A stretch of DNA of 62,215 nt from NCBI GenBank assembly GCA_964510495.1, contig CAZECR010000004.1, forward strand, positions 1-62,215. Direction: 5' to 3'. This stretch comes from CAZECR01 sp964510495. GTDB taxonomy: Bacteria; Patescibacteriota; Patescibacteriia; Magasanikbacterales; GWA2-37-8. Both the position numbers and the translations under genes were made by a program. The notes under the pieces are model-generated. The model ran no database searches, was not told the origin of the DNA, and saw only the letters and a program-made list of their open reading frames with translations. Positions within the stretch are counted from its first letter, which is position 1; each line of letters opens with the position of its first letter. Below are positions 61,241-62,215 of this stretch, one piece after another.

Positions 61241-61693
61241 ATGCGTTGGATTGTGTTCCTCATGTTCTTGTTCGCGGCCTCAGAAGCGTCTGCTCAGCAG
61301 AGCTGTGGTGGCGATACGGGACGTCCCGGAGGAGGTAGGGCTTGTACTTCGATCGTAGTGCTAGATCGGCTTGACGAGGCAGCCAAGCCTTGGTCCCAGA
61401 GGCTTTCTGCGTGGATCGTCGACAAGGCGAAGATCAATACGGGTAAAGCTGTGGACCGTACTGCCACGCCTACTTCAGGCGGTGCAAAGACCCCGCTTTT
61501 GGGGGGTGGTCAGTCTTCCAGCACGAAACCCGTTGAGGTCGTTTTGTTGAGGACCGGGGAAAAAATCGGTACAGTAGCGACGGCAGGCGCAAACAAGCCC
61601 AAGTCTGTTCCCGATCCTTTCCTCAGAACCAGGCCGCCCGTTCCGCCGGCGCCTCTCCGCCTACAGGCTCCTGCTCTTCTCTTGAAGAAGTAG
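61241..61693 (+). CDS. Small secreted protein of atypical composition
   Basis: 150 residues, family not recognised. A signal peptide is clear (hydrophobic 3-13, cleavage near SASA18). The mature part is Gly/Pro/Lys-rich and low in secondary structure, ending RTRPPVPPAPLRL and a Leu-Lys tail. AAAGGAGGT (61229-61237) precedes the ATG at 61241, an almost ideal Shine-Dalgarno site in a window that otherwise lacks them. Coding bases are richer in G and C than the neighbours. Own promoter and terminator make it a self-contained cassette like that at 168-941; transfer is inferred. Confidence 0.75.
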   Translation: MRWIVFLMFLFAASEASAQQSCGGDTGRPGGGRACTSIVVLDRLDEAAKPWSQRLSAWIVDKAKINTGKAVDRTATPTSGGAKTPLLGGGQSSSTKPVEVVLLRTGEKIGTVATAGANKPKSVPDPFLRTRPPVPPAPLRLQAPALLLKK

Positions 61694-61726
61694 TCGGTAT
61701 ACGTCCTGTAGTGATTCTTCTCGCCA

Positions 61727-61756
61727 CGTGGATTGCACTCCAAAAGCCAATCCACG
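61727..61756. repeat. Hairpin upstream of the terminator
   Basis: CGTGGATTG (61727-61735) and CAATCCACG (61748-61756) form a 9-bp perfect stem with a 12-nt loop. No T-run; it may protect the 3' end of the mRNA. Confidence 0.55.
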
Positions 61757-61760
61757 ATCT

Positions 61761-61793
61761 AAAAAAGCACTCCTTTAAAGGAGTGCTTTTTTA
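61761..61793. terminator. Bidirectional terminator between secreted-protein gene and gpmA
   Basis: A6 then GCACTCC (61767-61773), a 6-nt loop, GGAGTGC (61780-61786) and a T-run. Confidence 0.92.
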
Positions 61794-61818
61794 GGATTAT
61801 TAAAGGGTAAATTAAAAA

Positions 61819-62215
61819 TTAATTAAGAAGCTGCTTGGTAAACTTCAGTTTTTCTTTTTCATAAATATATACCCAAGGAACTCCCGTTGGAATTTCCAAA
61901 GTAATAATTTCTTCGGGTGTTAACCCTTCAAGTTTCATGACCAGGGCACGCAGGCTGTTATGGTGGGCTGTGACCAAAATATTTTTCCCTTCAGCTAATT
62001 CTTGCTCAATTGTTTCTTCAAAATGTTTGTGCACACGGGCGGCAGTGTCGGCCAGGCTCTCGCCTTCGGGCGGACGCGTATCGTAGCTGCGGCGCCAGAG
62101 TTTTACCTGCGTTTCGCCGTGGAGCGCAATTGTTTCGGCATGCGTTTTGCCCTGCAATGCTCCGTAATGGCGTTCGTTGAGTGCGCTAAAAGTTTGCAAA
62201 GGTAGGTGTTGTTTG
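61819..62215 (-). CDS. gpmA: 2,3-bisphosphoglycerate-dependent phosphoglycerate mutase, C-terminal part
   Basis: About 131 codons are visible; the frame stays open to the right edge, so the start and the N-terminal catalytic histidine lie outside. The dPGM signatures LNERHYGALQG, GETQVKLWRRSYD and TAHHNSLRALVMKLEG are clear; the second catalytic histidine is in the last (usually AHGNSLRAL). The enzyme interconverts 3- and 2-phosphoglycerate in glycolysis. Confidence 0.9.
   Translation of the reverse strand, partial: KQHLPLQTFSALNERHYGALQGKTHAETIALHGETQVKLWRRSYDTRPPEGESLADTAARVHKHFEETIEQELAEGKNILVTAHHNSLRALVMKLEGLTPEEIITLEIPTGVPWVYIYEKEKLKFTKQLLN

Noticed and set aside
1..62215. tRNA, rRNA, CRISPR arrays, insertion sequences, phage genes or a replication origin
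   Set aside because: Reading of all intergenic stretches (all shorter than 300 bases) showed no cloverleaf, repeat-spacer pattern, transposase or DnaA-box cluster. A tRNAscan/Infernal run would be the decisive test.

Overview
The window is a gene-dense, roughly half-AT segment with standard TGA stop usage (for example the ATGA junctions at 1575-1578 and 28140-28143). Its gene content fits a Candidate Phyla Radiation (Patescibacteria) bacterium. Pointers are a minimal but complete-looking replication, translation and cell-wall set, a short ProRS with a zinc ribbon, a PEGA-domain protein, a DUF2304/GT2 pair, a HerA/TraD-like ATPase with a long disordered tail, and many single-pass membrane proteins of unknown function. 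This placement is inference from gene style; no rRNA, tRNA, CRISPR array or insertion sequence was seen.

Layout. 1-2330: a GC-rich lipoprotein cassette, then an ECF sigma factor with its DUF5667 membrane partner. 2328-9990: RNase HI, PEGA protein, murA, S41 protease, era, rplI, pyrG. 10003-14042 (minus): an Rrf2 regulator, an FAD/NAD(P) protein and a 761-residue three-domain protein (persulfide-dioxygenase-like MBL fold + rhodanese + cysteine desulfurase), apparently one sulfur-handling operon. 14131-17640: a sugar-phosphate transferase and a subtilase. 17758-23599: a surface-glycan operon (Uxs-like, GT2, DUF2304, GT4, methyltransferase, GT-like) ending in a DsbA-like protein and a YtxH-like protein. 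23665-25791: a five-repeat Cys-rich surface protein behind a perfect consensus promoter. 25837-32850 (minus): recJ, small membrane proteins, 2H phosphoesterase, lepA, murJ. 32943-39590: unknown protein, beta-CASP nuclease, mraZ-rsmH-ftsL, WecA-like transferase, DUF192 protein, rplU. 39710-42098 (minus): recR, ybaB, dnaB. 42225-46964: GT-C-like membrane protein, NUDIX, HIT, nuclease and unknown proteins. 47033-55966: HerA/TraD-like ATPase, proS, a DEDD exonuclease, nifS, dnaG, rpoD. 55998-62215: membrane protein, murG, msrA, a flavin-based electron-transfer cassette (FMN-binding lipoprotein, ApbE, RnfD/NqrB-FNR fusion), a second GC-rich secreted-protein cassette, and the end of gpmA.

How the parts work together. 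Peptidoglycan synthesis (murA, murG, murJ, rsmH, ftsL-like) and surface glycan/exoprotein genes build the envelope. The sulfur operon could couple cysteine desulfuration to persulfide oxidation under an Rrf2 regulator whose candidate operator sits in its own promoter. The flavin cassette has all the pieces needed to move electrons from cytoplasmic NAD(P)H through the membrane to an extracellular flavoprotein.

Regulatory style. Promoters are mostly TTGNNN-17-TATACT. Many lie so close to the start codon that leaders are only a few bases, and almost no gene has a Shine-Dalgarno sequence. Two GC-rich secreted-protein genes at the window edges and one small membrane gene are the exceptions. Intrinsic terminators are clear and often bidirectional.
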